This document shows, one piece after another, positions 44,532-54,268 of a DNA stretch of 64,000 nt. The DNA comes from Komagataeibacter rhaeticus (lineage in GTDB: Bacteria > Pseudomonadota > Alphaproteobacteria > Acetobacterales > Acetobacteraceae): the NCBI RefSeq assembly GCF_003207855.1, contig NZ_NKTZ01000004.1, positions 186,001 through 250,000 of the forward strand, written 5' to 3'. The notes beneath the pieces are model-generated. The model was not told where the DNA came from. It worked only from the letters and a program-made list of their open reading frames with translations, and ran no database searches. How positions within the stretch are numbered: position 1 is the stretch's first letter; every line of letters begins with the position of its first letter. Position numbers and translations under genes: made by a program.

Positions 44532-46862
44532 GTGACTGACCCGGTCAGATCGGAAACGCCATCTTCCTCCATGCCCGTGCCCGTCACGGGCGGCGTGGCC
44601 GCGGATGCGGCCAGCCTTCCCGCCATGGCGGGGGGAGGGGAGCGCGTGATATCGTGCGAGGGACTGATCCGTCGCATTCACGCCTATGACCCCACGGCCG
44701 ATGCGGACCTGATCCGCCGGGCCTTTGCCGTGGCCCAGGCCGCCCATGCCGGGCAGGCACGCGACAACGGCGATCCCTACATCACCCATCCGCTGGCGGT
44801 CGCCAACATACTGGCGGGATTCCATCTCGATACCGCCTCGATCATCACCGCGCTGCTGCATGACACGATCGAGGATACGGGGGTTACGCAGAAGGAACTG
44901 CGTGAGCAGTTTGGCGATACCGTGGCCGAACTGGTGGATGGCGTCACCAAGCTGACCCGGCTGGAACTGCAGTCCGACCGGACCAAGCAGGCGGAAAACT
45001 TCCGCAAGCTGGTGCTGGCCATGTCACGCGACATCCGCGTGCTGCTGGTCAAGCTGGCGGACCGGCTGCACAACATGCGCACGCTGCATTACGTGCAGCG
45101 GCTGGACCGCCGCCAGCGCATCGCGCGTGAAACGATGGAGATCTACGCCCCCCTTGCCGGCCGTATCGGCATGGACAAGGTGAAGGTGGAACTCCAGAAC
45201 CTGTCGTTCGCGGCCCTTAAGCCCGAGGCGATGGCCACCATCCGCGCCCGCCTGAACTACCTGCGCGGGCAGGGGGCGGACGTGATCGAGGAGATCCGCC
45301 GGGAGCTTCAGGCCCTGTGCGCGCAGGCGGGGCTGGAGGGCGTGGAGGTGACGGGGCGGGAGAAGACGCCCTATTCCATCTGGGAAAAGATGCAGCGGCG
45401 CAACGTCGCCTTCGAGCAACTGTCCGACATCATGGCGTTCCGTATCCTCGTGCCCTCGCGGGAGGCCTGCTATGTGGCGCTGGGCGCGGTGCATGCCGCC
45501 TATCCGGTCATTGCCGGGCGGTTCAAGGACTATATCTCCACCCCCAAGGCCAACGGCTACCAGAGCCTGCATACGGGTGTGACCCTGCGCCACCCGCGCA
45601 ACCAGAAGATCGAGGTGCAGATCCGCACGCCGGAAATGCATGACGTGGCCGAAAACGGCGTGGCCTCGCACTGGCTGTACAAGCAGTTGCCCGATGCGGC
45701 GGGGGGCAGGGAAGCAAAGGGTGTTGTGTCCGGCCTGCGCTGGGTGCAGGACCTGCTTGACATCCTTGAGGACTCGGCCGCACCGGACGAGTTCCTGGAA
45801 AATACCAAGCTCGAACTCTATCAGGACCAGGTTTTCTGTTTCACGCCCAAGGGGCAGCTGATTTCCCTGCCGCGCGGGGCGACGCCGGTGGATTTTGCCT
45901 ACGCCGTGCATAGCCAGGTGGGCGATACCTGCGTGGGCGCGCGCATCAATGGCCGGCTCATGCCGCTGCGCCATGAATTGCAGAATGGCGATCAGGTCGA
46001 GATCATGACCGCGCGCGGCGGCACGCCCTCCCCATCGTGGGAGCGGTTTGTCGTGACCGGCAAGGCGCGCGCGCGCATCCGTCGGCATGTGGCGCTGCAG
46101 CAGCGTGAGGCGCATCTGGAAAGCGGGCGCGTGGCACTGGCCAAGGCCTTCCGGCAGGAAGGGGTGGACGGGTCGGAAAAGGTGCTGGAAAGCCTGCTGA
46201 AGGACCTGCGACTGCAATCGGTGGCCGACCTGTACGTAGCGGTAGGCAACGGGAACCAGTCCGCGCGTGAGGTCGTGCAGCTTGCCTATCCCGAACTGCG
46301 CCGTGCGCCGCGTGCGCCACGCATGGTGCCGGGACTGTCCATGCGCGCGCCGGGCGGCGGCGGGGCGGCCAGTGCGGCGGCCGGGCGGCGCAAACCCGCG
46401 GCAGGCATGGCGCTGGCCGGTGTGGGTGCGGGCATGGCGGTGCATTTTGCCGGGTGCTGCCACCCGCTGCCGGGGGACCGGATCGTGGGCATCGTCTCCA
46501 CTGGCAAGGGCATTACGGTCCACACGCTGGGCTGCCAGACGCTGGAGACCTTTGCCGCCACCCCCGAGCGGTTCATGGACCTTGACTGGGATTACGACCT
46601 GATTGCCCGCAACGCCACCGGCACCCATACCGGGCGGCTGAGCGTGGTGACCGCCAACGAACCCGCCATGCTGGCCACGCTGACCAATATCGCCGCCAAG
46701 CACGAAGGGGTGATGGTCAACCTGCGCATCGTCAACCGCCAGCTTGAATTCATGGAGATCCTTGCCGATATCGAGGTGCGTGACCTGCGGCACCTGACCG
46801 CCATCATGGTGGCGCTGCGCGCGGCGCCCGGCGTGGTGCAGGTCGAGCGGGCAAGGGGGTAG
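44532..46862 (+). CDS. RelA/SpoT family bifunctional (p)ppGpp synthetase/hydrolase
   Basis: A 776-residue stringent response enzyme. Domains in order are the HD hydrolase (HDTIED at 110-115, intact), the synthetase domain (GREKTPYSIWEKMQRR, FKDYISTPKANGYQSLHT, EVQIRT), TGS (FCFTPKGQLISLPRGATPVDFAYAVHS), a Cys-rich helical region (HFAGCCHPLPGD) and a C-terminal ACT domain. Both catalytic domains look functional, consistent with a single Rsh enzyme in alphaproteobacteria. Translation starts at GTG 44532. The gene ends 3 bases before acpS. Confidence 0.95.
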   Translation: MTDPVRSETPSSSMPVPVTGGVAADAASLPAMAGGGERVISCEGLIRRIHAYDPTADADLIRRAFAVAQAAHAGQARDNGDPYITHPLAVANILAGFHLDTASIITALLHDTIEDTGVTQKELREQFGDTVAELVDGVTKLTRLELQSDRTKQAENFRKLVLAMSRDIRVLLVKLADRLHNMRTLHYVQRLDRRQRIARETMEIYAPLAGRIGMDKVKVELQNLSFAALKPEAMATIRARLNYLRGQGADVIEEIRRELQALCAQAGLEGVEVTGREKTPYSIWEKMQRRNVAFEQLSDIMAFRILVPSREACYVALGAVHAAYPVIAGRFKDYISTPKANGYQSLHTGVTLRHPRNQKIEVQIRTPEMHDVAENGVASHWLYKQLPDAAGGREAKGVVSGLRWVQDLLDILEDSAAPDEFLENTKLELYQDQVFCFTPKGQLISLPRGATPVDFAYAVHSQVGDTCVGARINGRLMPLRHELQNGDQVEIMTARGGTPSPSWERFVVTGKARARIRRHVALQQREAHLESGRVALAKAFRQEGVDGSEKVLESLLKDLRLQSVADLYVAVGNGNQSAREVVQLAYPELRRAPRAPRMVPGLSMRAPGGGGAASAAAGRRKPAAGMALAGVGAGMAVHFAGCCHPLPGDRIVGIVSTGKGITVHTLGCQTLETFAATPERFMDLDWDYDLIARNATGTHTGRLSVVTANEPAMLATLTNIAAKHEGVMVNLRIVNRQLEFMEILADIEVRDLRHLTAIMVALRAAPGVVQVERARG

Positions 46863-46865
46863 GCC

Positions 46866-47279
46866 ATGCTGGTCGGCATCGGGTCCGATCTGTGCGATGC
46901 CCGGCGCATCGAGACGGTTCTCGCCCGCCACGGCGCACGCTTTGAGCAGCGCGTCTTTACCGCGCGTGAGCGCGCGGCGGCGGAGCGGCGGCAGGGCAAC
47001 GCCCGGCTGGGTACCTATGCCAAGCGCTGGGCGGCGAAGGAAGCCTGCGCCAAGGCGCTGGGTACCGGGTTTGCCCACGGCGTGTTCCACCGGGACATGG
47101 GGGTGGAAAACCTGCCCGGTGGCCAGCCGGTCATGCAGCTGGCGGGTGGCGCGCTGGCGCGGCTGCAGGAACTGCTTCCCGCCGGGTATGAAGCCCGGAT
47201 TTTCCTGACCATGACCGATGAACACCCCTACGCCTTCGCCCAGGTCATGATTACGGCGCACAGGGTGGCCACCGCCTGA
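46866..47279 (+). CDS. acpS: Holo-[acyl-carrier-protein] synthase
   Basis: A 137-residue phosphopantetheinyl transferase that activates acyl carrier protein using CoA. The metal-binding Asp8 lies in [13 protein letters not shown], and [15 protein letters not shown] carries Glu59, both essential in the family. Its position between relA and lepB matches the alphaproteobacterial acpS-lepB-rnc-era order. The ATG follows the relA stop by 3 bases. Confidence 0.94.
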   Translation: MLVGIGSDLCDARRIETVLARHGARFEQRVFTARERAAAERRQGNARLGTYAKRWAAKEACAKALGTGFAHGVFHRDMGVENLPGGQPVMQLAGGALARLQELLPAGYEARIFLTMTDEHPYAFAQVMITAHRVATA

Positions 47280-47400
47280 ACCGCGTCCCGGCCCACGGGC
47301 CGGTGCTTGACAGGTGGGGCCCGCGTGGGCTTGATCCCTCCCCGTTATTCGTCCGGCAATGCCTGTCCGGTCGATGCCAGATCCGGATAAAAGAACAGTT

Positions 47401-48213
47401 ATGCCCATGGACGATAACAAGACGGTTTCCGCTTCCTCCCATTCCGATGCGCCGCGCCGCGAGGGCGGGATACTGGACCTGGTCCGCACGGTCGTCATTG
47501 CGGGCGTGCTGGCGGTCAGCGTGCGCACGGTGCTGTTCGAGCCCTTCAACATCCCCTCCGGCTCCATGATCCCGACGCTGCAGGTGGGGGATTATGTGTG
47601 GGTTGCCAAATACAGCTACGGCTATTCGCATTTTTCCCTGCCCGGTTCGCCCAACCTGTTCACCGGCCGGATATGGGACAGCACGCCCCATCGGGGTGAT
47701 GTCGCGGTGTTCCGCTTCACCAAGGATACGTCGATCGACTACATCAAGCGCATCGTGGGCCTGCCGGGGGATACGATCCAGATGCGCGAGGGCAGGCTGT
47801 ACATCAACAACCAGGAAATCCCCCGCGAGCCGGAAGGCGAATACACCGCCATAGACGAACACCGTACCCGCATGGAAGGCAACCGCTACCGCGAGATCCT
47901 GCCCGGCAGCGGCGGCCACGGGCCGGTGGCGCATGATATCCTGAAACTGACCGATGAGGGCGGCAAGAACGACACGCCGGAATATGTCGTGCCGCCGGGC
48001 TATTTCTTCGCCATGGGCGACAACCGCGACGACAGTGCCGACAGCCGCTTCATGGGCGATGAACCGCAGGATCTGGGCTTCGTGCCGATGGAAAACCTGA
48101 TCGGGCAGGCCAAGTGGATCTTCATGTCCGTCGATGCGGCGCATCCCTTCTGGCAGGTCTGGTACTGGCCGGCGGAGATCCGCTGGGGCCGGCTGTTCAT
48201 GGGGGTGCGCTGA
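47401..48213 (+). CDS. lepB: Signal peptidase I
   Basis: A 270-residue inner-membrane serine protease that removes signal peptides from exported proteins. One N-terminal transmembrane helix (VVIAGVLAVSVRTVLF) is followed by the catalytic Ser55 in PSGSMIPTL and Lys116 in DYIKRIVGLPGD. The GDNRDDSADSRFMG box completes the family set. The ATG at 47401 is chosen because of the following lipid-facing helix; the ATG at 47407 is equally possible. It is followed 2 bases later by rnc. Confidence 0.95.
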   Translation: MPMDDNKTVSASSHSDAPRREGGILDLVRTVVIAGVLAVSVRTVLFEPFNIPSGSMIPTLQVGDYVWVAKYSYGYSHFSLPGSPNLFTGRIWDSTPHRGDVAVFRFTKDTSIDYIKRIVGLPGDTIQMREGRLYINNQEIPREPEGEYTAIDEHRTRMEGNRYREILPGSGGHGPVAHDILKLTDEGGKNDTPEYVVPPGYFFAMGDNRDDSADSRFMGDEPQDLGFVPMENLIGQAKWIFMSVDAAHPFWQVWYWPAEIRWGRLFMGVR

Positions 48214-48215
48214 CC

Positions 48216-48992
48216 GTGGCGGAAGACCGCGTTCCCGCGGCCGAGATCAGGCGGCTGGAAGCCTGTCTGGGCTATCACTTCACCCGGCCCGAACTGCTTC
48301 TGCGCGCGCTGACCCATCGTTCCGCCGCCCATGAGCGCAGTGGCAACCGCCGCACGCGCCAGAATGTGGCGACCCGGGGGGCCGGGTCCAACGAACGGCT
48401 GGAGTTCATCGGTGACCGGGTGCTGGGCCTGGTCATGGCCGAATGGCTGCTTGAGCGTTTCCCCACCGAGCAGGAGGGCGCGCTTGGTCCCCGCCACGCC
48501 CATCTCGTCTCGCGCACGGTGCTGGCGGAGGTGGCGCATGCCATGGCGCTGCAGTCCGCGCTGGACGTGGCCGAGCACGAGGCCCGCGCCGGGGTGCGGC
48601 AGATGGCCAACGTGCTGGCCGATGCGGTGGAGGCCATACTGGGCGCCATCTACCTTGATGGCGGTCTGGACCCCGCGCGCGCCTTCGTGCGGCGGATGTG
48701 GCAGGACGCCATCGTGGCCCAGGCCCGGCCGCCCAAGGACCCCAAGACCGCCCTGCAGGAATGGGTGCTGGGGCGCGGCCTGCCGCTGCCGCGCTACCGC
48801 GTGGTTTCGGCCGAAGGGCCATCCCATGCGCCGCGTTTTGTCATTGCGGTGGACGCGCAGGGAAAAACCGGGCAGGGAGTGGCGGGCAGCAAGCGCGCGG
48901 CCGAAAGCGATGCCGCGGCCGACCTGCTGCGCCAGCTGGGCACGGACGGGCAGGCCGCATCTTCCACCGACCGCAGGGGGCATGGACAATGA
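48216..48992 (+). CDS. rnc: Ribonuclease III
   Basis: A 258-residue double-stranded RNA endonuclease used in rRNA and mRNA maturation. The signature NERLEFIGDRVLGL is at 59-72 with catalytic Glu63 and Asp67. The second acidic pair lies in NVLADAVEAILGAIYLDGG, and the C-terminal double-stranded-RNA-binding domain runs about 175-245 (KTALQEWVLGRGLPLPRY). It has a slightly long insertion (RSGNRRTRQNVATRG) before the signature. The GTG at 48216 starts 2 bases after lepB, and the stop overlaps the era ATG by 4 bases. Confidence 0.94.
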   Translation: MAEDRVPAAEIRRLEACLGYHFTRPELLLRALTHRSAAHERSGNRRTRQNVATRGAGSNERLEFIGDRVLGLVMAEWLLERFPTEQEGALGPRHAHLVSRTVLAEVAHAMALQSALDVAEHEARAGVRQMANVLADAVEAILGAIYLDGGLDPARAFVRRMWQDAIVAQARPPKDPKTALQEWVLGRGLPLPRYRVVSAEGPSHAPRFVIAVDAQGKTGQGVAGSKRAAESDAAADLLRQLGTDGQAASSTDRRGHGQ

Positions 48993-49906
48993 CCGGGCAG
49001 GACCACGACACCACAACCACACGCTGCGGGTTCGTAGCCATCGTCGGCGCGCCCAATGCGGGCAAGTCCACGCTGCTCAACCGCATGGCGGGTACCAAGC
49101 TGTCCATTGTCAGCCCCAAGGCGCAGACAACGCGCTTCAGGGTGCTGGGCATCCTCATGCGCCATGGCGCGCAGATCCTGCTGGTGGATACGCCGGGCAT
49201 CTTCCAGCCCAGGCGCAGGCTGGACCGCGCCATGGTCGCCGCCGCCTGGACGGGTTCGGATGATGCGGACATCACGCTGCTCATCGTCGATGCACGCGCG
49301 GGCATGACCGATGCGCTGCGCGCCATTGCCGCCCGTCTGGCCGAGCAGAAGCGCAGGCTGTGGCTTGTGCTCAACAAGACCGACCTCGTGAAGCGCGACA
49401 CGCTGCTGCCGCTTACGGCGGAACTGTCGGCCATCCTGCCGGTCGAACATGTGTTCATGGTCAGCGCGCGCTCGGGCGAGGGGGTGGATGACCTGCTTGA
49501 CCGCTTGGCGGCAGCCCTGCCCGTGGGGCCGTATCTCTACCCCGAGGACGACCTGACCGACCTGCCCGACCGCCTGCTGGCGGCCGAACTGGTGCGCGAG
49601 CAGATCTTCCTGCAGACGCATGAGGAAGTGCCCTACGCCGCCACGGTGGAAACCGAAGCCTTCCAGGAACGTCCCGACGGGTCCGTCCGGATCGAGGTGA
49701 CGGTCTATGTCGCGCGCGCCTCGCACAAGGCCATCCTGATTGGCGAGCGCGGCAGCCGGATTCGCGCCATTGGCGAAAAGGCGCGCCATGAACTGGGCCG
49801 CCTGCTGGGGCGGACATGCCATCTTTTCCTGAACGTGAAGGAGCGGGCGGGATGGGATGAGGAGCGTGCCCGCCTGCGCGCCATCGGCCTGGATGATGCG
49901 TCCTGA
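48989..49906 (+). CDS. era: GTPase Era
   Basis: A 305-residue GTPase for 16S rRNA processing and 30S assembly. The G1 motif GAPNAGKS is at 20-27; SPKAQTTRFRVLG is the switch region, DTPGIF is G3 and NKTD is G4. The C-terminal KH domain includes ILIGERGSRIRAIGEKAR with the RNA-binding G-x-x-G loop. The ATG overlaps the rnc stop (ATGA), implying coupling. recO, often downstream of era, is absent; pyrH follows after about 115 bp. Confidence 0.95.
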   Translation: MTGQDHDTTTTRCGFVAIVGAPNAGKSTLLNRMAGTKLSIVSPKAQTTRFRVLGILMRHGAQILLVDTPGIFQPRRRLDRAMVAAAWTGSDDADITLLIVDARAGMTDALRAIAARLAEQKRRLWLVLNKTDLVKRDTLLPLTAELSAILPVEHVFMVSARSGEGVDDLLDRLAAALPVGPYLYPEDDLTDLPDRLLAAELVREQIFLQTHEEVPYAATVETEAFQERPDGSVRIEVTVYVARASHKAILIGERGSRIRAIGEKARHELGRLLGRTCHLFLNVKERAGWDEERARLRAIGLDDAS

Positions 49907-50022
49907 ATCCTCAAAAGAGGGCGGGATCGGCTTGTGGGGGGGGGCATCCCTCTATATGACAGGGCATGGTCGGGCGGCCTGCCCGTCCCCAGTCCTGTTT
50001 GCCTGACCTGCGCCGAGGATCA

Positions 50023-50766
50023 ATGACCCAGTCCGTCAAACCCCAAGCCCCGTCATCCTACAAGCGCGTCCTGCTCAAGGTATCGGGGGAGGCCCTGATG
50101 GGCAGCGGATCGTATGGTATCGATCCGGCAACCGTTGATGGCATCGCCGCCGATGTGGCCGCTGTCGCCCGCACCGGCATCGAGGTCTGCCTTGTGATCG
50201 GTGGCGGCAACATCTTCCGCGGGGTGGCGGCGGCGGCGCGGGGCATGGACCGTGCGCAGGGTGATTACGCCGGCATGCTGGCCACCGTCATCAACGCCCT
50301 GCTCATGCAGAACGCGCTGGAGCGGCACAGCATTCCCACGCGCGTGATGACCGCCATCCACATGTCCTCCATCGCCGAGCCCTATATCCGCCGCCGCGCC
50401 GTGCGGCACATGGAAAAGGGACGGGTGGTGATCTTTGCCGCCGGTACCGGCAACCCGTTCTTCACCACCGATACGGGGGCCGCCCTGCGCGCGGCCGAAA
50501 TGGAGTGCAATGCCCTGTTCAAGGGCACGCAGGTCGATGGCGTGTATTCCGCCGACCCGCGCAAGGTGCCCGATGCGCAGCGTTTTGACACGCTGACCTA
50601 CCGCGATGTGCTGGCCAATGACCTTAATGTCATGGATGCCGCGGCCATAAGCCTGGCGCGTGAGAACCGGCTCCCGATCGTGGTATTCAACATCCATGAG
50701 CCGAATGCCTTCTCCCGCGTCATGCAGGGGCAGGGGCGGTTCACCACCATCGTGGCGGCGGACTGA
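50023..50766 (+). CDS. pyrH: UMP kinase
   Basis: A 247-residue amino acid kinase-fold enzyme that phosphorylates UMP to UDP. Features are [27 protein letters not shown], the effector/UMP site [17 protein letters not shown], and [17 protein letters not shown]. The usual upstream rpsB-tsf pair is missing here. The ATG at 50023 follows GAGGATCA. frr follows 55 bases later. Confidence 0.95.
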   Translation: MTQSVKPQAPSSYKRVLLKVSGEALMGSGSYGIDPATVDGIAADVAAVARTGIEVCLVIGGGNIFRGVAAAARGMDRAQGDYAGMLATVINALLMQNALERHSIPTRVMTAIHMSSIAEPYIRRRAVRHMEKGRVVIFAAGTGNPFFTTDTGAALRAAEMECNALFKGTQVDGVYSADPRKVPDAQRFDTLTYRDVLANDLNVMDAAAISLARENRLPIVVFNIHEPNAFSRVMQGQGRFTTIVAAD

Positions 50767-50821
50767 ATCCGGGCTGCTTTCGGGCATGTCGCGTGTATGA
50801 AGAATTAGAAGGAGGGCCACA

Positions 50822-51388
50822 GTGTCTGTCGATCAGAAAAGTTTGCTGGCGGATCTGACCCGCCGTATGGACGGCGCGATTGAAAGCCTGCGCCGTGACT
50901 TCGCGGGCCTGCGTTCGGGCCGTGCCAGCCCCGCCCTGCTGGAGCCGGTGCGGGTGGAAGCCTATGGCGGTGAAGTGCCGTTGACGCAGGTCGGCTCCAT
51001 TGCCGTGCCCGAAGCCCGCATGCTGACGGTGCAGGTATGGGACCGCACGCTGGTGGGCGCGGTCGAACGCGCGATCCGTGACGCGGGGCTGGGGCTGAAC
51101 CCGGCGGCCGATGGCCAGACCGTGCGCGTGCCCATTCCGCAGCTGACCGAAGAGCGTCGCAACGAACTGGCCCGTGCTGCCGGGAAATATGCCGAGAATG
51201 GCAGGATTGCCGTGCGCGGCGTGCGCCGTGACGGCATGGACCAGACCCGGAAACTGGAAAAGGCGGGTGACATCAGCGAGGATGATGTCAAGACATGGTC
51301 CGATGCCATCCAGAAGCTGACCGACCAGTACGTCAGGCGCGTGGACGAACTGCTGGTCGAGAAAGAGCGTGAGATCAAGCAGGTCTGA
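50822..51388 (+). CDS. frr: Ribosome recycling factor
   Basis: A 188-residue protein that, with EF-G, splits post-termination ribosomes. The family start [30 protein letters not shown], the [18 protein letters not shown] segment and the C-terminal [21 protein letters not shown] helix (all quoted in parts) are typical of the three-helix bundle and hinge domain. The GTG at 50822 has AGAAGGAGGG upstream. Confidence 0.95.
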   Translation: MSVDQKSLLADLTRRMDGAIESLRRDFAGLRSGRASPALLEPVRVEAYGGEVPLTQVGSIAVPEARMLTVQVWDRTLVGAVERAIRDAGLGLNPAADGQTVRVPIPQLTEERRNELARAAGKYAENGRIAVRGVRRDGMDQTRKLEKAGDISEDDVKTWSDAIQKLTDQYVRRVDELLVEKEREIKQV

Positions 51389-51430
51389 TTTGATCCGTGA
51401 GCCTCATATCCATTCTGCTCCATCGTATGC

Positions 51431-52192
51431 GTGACTGAGGGGGGCAGCCAGCTCTTGTCGGGATCAGATCATCGTGCCACAGGCCATGCCAGCCTGCCCG
51501 GGCACGTCGCCATCATCATGGATGGGAACGGACGGTGGGCCAGCACGCGGGGCCTGCCCCTGCTGGCGGGGCACCGTGCCGGGGCGGATGCGGTGCAGCG
51601 CACCGTGCGCGCGGCCATAAGCCGTGGGGTGGGATGGGTCACGCTTTATGCCTTTTCATCTGAAAACTGGCGGCGGGCACCGGGTGAGGTCGCTGACCTG
51701 ACCGGGCTGCTGCGCTACTACCTGCGCCACAAGGTGGCCGAACTGTCGCGTGAGGGGGTGTGCCTGCGCTTCATCGGTGACCTGGCCCGCTTCCCCGTAG
51801 ATATACAGGAAGAAGCCCGCCGGGCGGAAACGGTCACGGCGGCCAATACCCGACTGGTGCTGGTGCTTGCGCTCTCCTATGGCGGGCGAGCCGATATCGT
51901 GCAGGCCGCCATCCGCCTGGCGCAGGCGGTGGGGCGGGGCGAGCGTGCCGCGACCGATATCGATGAGGCCACATTCGCGGGCGCGCTGCTGACGGCGGGC
52001 ATGCCCGACCCGGACCTTGTGGTGCGGACCAGCGGGGAATGCCGCCTGTCCAATTTCCTGCTGTGGCAGTCGGCCTATGCCGAGCTGGTTTTCCTGGATA
52101 CTCCCTGGCCGGATTTTGACGAGACGCATTTCGATACCGTGCTGAACATCTATTCACGGCGTGAAAGGCGATTCGGTGCCCGACCAGCCTGA
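51431..52192 (+). CDS. uppS: Isoprenyl transferase (undecaprenyl diphosphate synthase)
   Basis: A 253-residue cis-prenyltransferase that makes the C55 lipid carrier for peptidoglycan and O-antigen. The motif HVAIIMDGNGRWA includes catalytic Asp31; GHRAGADAVQRTVRA, LYAFSSENWRRAPGEV and VVRTSGECRLSNFLLWQSAYAE (in parts) are the other diagnostic blocks. The GTG at 51431 is the start. Its last 17 bases overlap the predicted cdsA start. Confidence 0.94.
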   Translation: MTEGGSQLLSGSDHRATGHASLPGHVAIIMDGNGRWASTRGLPLLAGHRAGADAVQRTVRAAISRGVGWVTLYAFSSENWRRAPGEVADLTGLLRYYLRHKVAELSREGVCLRFIGDLARFPVDIQEEARRAETVTAANTRLVLVLALSYGGRADIVQAAIRLAQAVGRGERAATDIDEATFAGALLTAGMPDPDLVVRTSGECRLSNFLLWQSAYAELVFLDTPWPDFDETHFDTVLNIYSRRERRFGARPA

Positions 52193-53018
52193 CAGAACGC
52201 CCGCCCCGCCCCCGCCGCCATCGGGCAACTGGAAGGACCTGCGTGCGCGCGTGCTGTCCGCCGCCGTGCTGGTGCCGCTTGCCGCACTCTGCGTGTGGCT
52301 GGGGGGGCTGGTCTATGGCGCGATGATCGTGCTGGCCATGGCGGGCATGGCGGCGGAATGGGCGCGCATGTTCGGCTTCGGGCTGGATGTGCGGCGTGGC
52401 CAGCTGTGTCTGGCATGGGCGGCGGCCATGGGTATTGCGGCCGTGGCCGGGCATTGGGGCGGCGCGCTGCTGGTCATGGCGGCCGGGCTTGTACTTGGGC
52501 CTGCGCTGTGGGCGGGGCAGGTGGCCATTGGCTGTGCCGGGCTGTCGCTGCTGTGGCTGCGCTACATGAGCGAGCCGGGTGCGGGGGTCGTGCTGTTCCT
52601 TGTTGCCTGTGTGGCGCTGAGTGATACCGGGGCCTATATGGCGGGCCGGCTGTTCGGCGGCCCCAAGCTTGCGCCGCGCATCTCCCCGGCCAAGACATGG
52701 TCCGGCTCCATTGGCGGGCTGTGCTGCGCCGTGGTGGCGGGCATGCCGGTCGCGGCCCTGATGCCCGGTGCCCAACCCGGTGCCCTGTGGCGTGGCGCCG
52801 TGTTCGGCGGCCTTGTGGCCATTGCGGCGCAGGTGGGGGATCTGGCGGAAAGTGCACTCAAGCGGGCGCGGGGGGTCAAGGATTCCGGCACCATCCTGCC
52901 CGGCCATGGTGGCCTGCTGGACCGTTTTGATGGCCTGCTGGTGGCGGCTCCCGTGGCGGCACTGCTTTCTTTGGGGGCAGCGGGTGGCGCCGCTTTCTGG
53001 TATGTGGGCCTGCACTGA
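52176..53018 (+). CDS. cdsA: Phosphatidate cytidylyltransferase
   Basis: An integral membrane enzyme of 280 residues making CDP-diacylglycerol for phospholipid synthesis. It has seven or eight hydrophobic helices after a Pro-rich N-terminus, and the CdsA signature near the C-terminus: SALKRARGVKDSGTILPGHG then GLLDRFD. The GTG at 52176 has GAAAGG 7 bases upstream; the GTG at 52161 would add five residues. It overlaps uppS. Confidence 0.93.
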   Translation: MPDQPDRTPAPPPPPSGNWKDLRARVLSAAVLVPLAALCVWLGGLVYGAMIVLAMAGMAAEWARMFGFGLDVRRGQLCLAWAAAMGIAAVAGHWGGALLVMAAGLVLGPALWAGQVAIGCAGLSLLWLRYMSEPGAGVVLFLVACVALSDTGAYMAGRLFGGPKLAPRISPAKTWSGSIGGLCCAVVAGMPVAALMPGAQPGALWRGAVFGGLVAIAAQVGDLAESALKRARGVKDSGTILPGHGGLLDRFDGLLVAAPVAALLSLGAAGGAAFWYVGLH

Positions 53019-53062
53019 AGCCATGGTCCCGGCCATGAACAGTTTTGGGGAATGACACAAGA

Positions 53063-54220
53063 ATGAAAACAGTTTCCGTTCTGGGCAGCACGGGCAGCAT
53101 TGGCTGTTCCACGGTGGACCTGCTGCTGCAGGCGCCCGATCAGTTCCGTACCGGCGCGCTGGTCGGTGGCCGTAATGTTGCAAGGCTGGCGGAACAGGCC
53201 CGCGCGCTGGGTGCGCGCCGCGCCGTCATTGCCGATGAAAGCCTGCTGCCGGAACTGGAAAGCCTGCTTGCGGGCAGTGGCGTGGAGACCGCCGGTGGCC
53301 GTGCCGGCGTGATCGAGGCCGCAAGCCTGCCGGTGGACTGGACCATGGCGGCCATTACCGGGGCCACCGGGCTGGAGCCGACACTGGCCGCCGTGCGCAA
53401 CGGCACCCATGTGGCGCTGGCCAACAAGGAAGCGCTGGTCTGCGCGGGCGATGTGATGCTGCGGGCCGTGGAAGAGGCGGGCGCAACACTGCTTCCGGTC
53501 GATTCCGAGCATAATGCCGTGTTCCAGTCCATGGCGGACAAGCAGGTGGACCAGGTCGAGAAGATCATCCTGACAGCCTCGGGCGGCCCGTTCCGTCGTG
53601 CCACCCTGGAGGAGATGGAGAAGGCCCCGCTCGAAGCGGCCCTGAAGCATCCGACATGGAGCATGGGGGCCAAGATCACCATCGATTCCGCCACCATGTT
53701 CAACAAGGGGCTGGAACTGATCGAGGCCGCCCGCCTGTTCAACGTGACGGAAGACAGGCTGGACGTGGTCGTGCACCCGCAATCGATCGTGCACAGCATG
53801 GTGCAGTATACCGACGGTTCGGTCGTGGCCCAGCTTGGCTCGGCCGACATGCGCATTCCCATCGCCCATACGCTGGCCTGGCCCAGGCGCATGGCCACCA
53901 ATTCGCCCCGCCTGGACCTGGCGACGCTGGCGCGGCTTGATTTCGAAGCCCCGGACGAGGTCCGCTTTCCCGCGCTGCGCCTTGCGCGCGAATCCCTGCG
54001 CGCGGGTGGCGCCATGCCCGCCATTTTGTCCGGTGCCAATGAAATCGCGGTCGAGGCGTTCCTGAAGCGCGAAATCGGGTTTCTGGATATTGCACGGATC
54101 GTGGAGGATGTGATGCACTCCATCGGTGCGCAGCGGGCCGACACGCTGGAGGACGTGCTGCACTGGGATGCGGAATCCCGCCGTGTCGCGCGTCTTCGCA
54201 CCGTGGCCCGCGCGGCCTGA
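53063..54220 (+). CDS. dxr: 1-deoxy-D-xylulose-5-phosphate reductoisomerase
   Basis: A 385-residue NADPH-dependent enzyme of the MEP isoprenoid pathway. Marks are the nucleotide-binding LGSTGSIGCSTVDLL, LANKEALVCAGDVML, the metal site PVDSEHNAVFQS, ASGGPFRR, SMGAKITIDSATMFNKGLE and HPQSIVHSMVQY. It feeds uppS (same operon) and, more generally, hopanoids and quinones. The ATG at 53063 follows GAATGACACAAGA; an alternative in-frame start at 53045 is less likely. Confidence 0.96.
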   Translation: MKTVSVLGSTGSIGCSTVDLLLQAPDQFRTGALVGGRNVARLAEQARALGARRAVIADESLLPELESLLAGSGVETAGGRAGVIEAASLPVDWTMAAITGATGLEPTLAAVRNGTHVALANKEALVCAGDVMLRAVEEAGATLLPVDSEHNAVFQSMADKQVDQVEKIILTASGGPFRRATLEEMEKAPLEAALKHPTWSMGAKITIDSATMFNKGLELIEAARLFNVTEDRLDVVVHPQSIVHSMVQYTDGSVVAQLGSADMRIPIAHTLAWPRRMATNSPRLDLATLARLDFEAPDEVRFPALRLARESLRAGGAMPAILSGANEIAVEAFLKREIGFLDIARIVEDVMHSIGAQRADTLEDVLHWDAESRRVARLRTVARAA

Positions 54221-54268
54221 CATGATTCTGGATGGCGTTTCGGGCCATCGGGAGATAGCGTAGCGTTC

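Noticed and set aside
45024-47567. An 847-codon open frame antisense to relA, acpS and lepB
   Set aside because: It is the complement of well-supported genes in GC-rich DNA, where stops are rare on the opposite strand. Its translation is Gly/His/Arg/Gln-rich and resembles no family.
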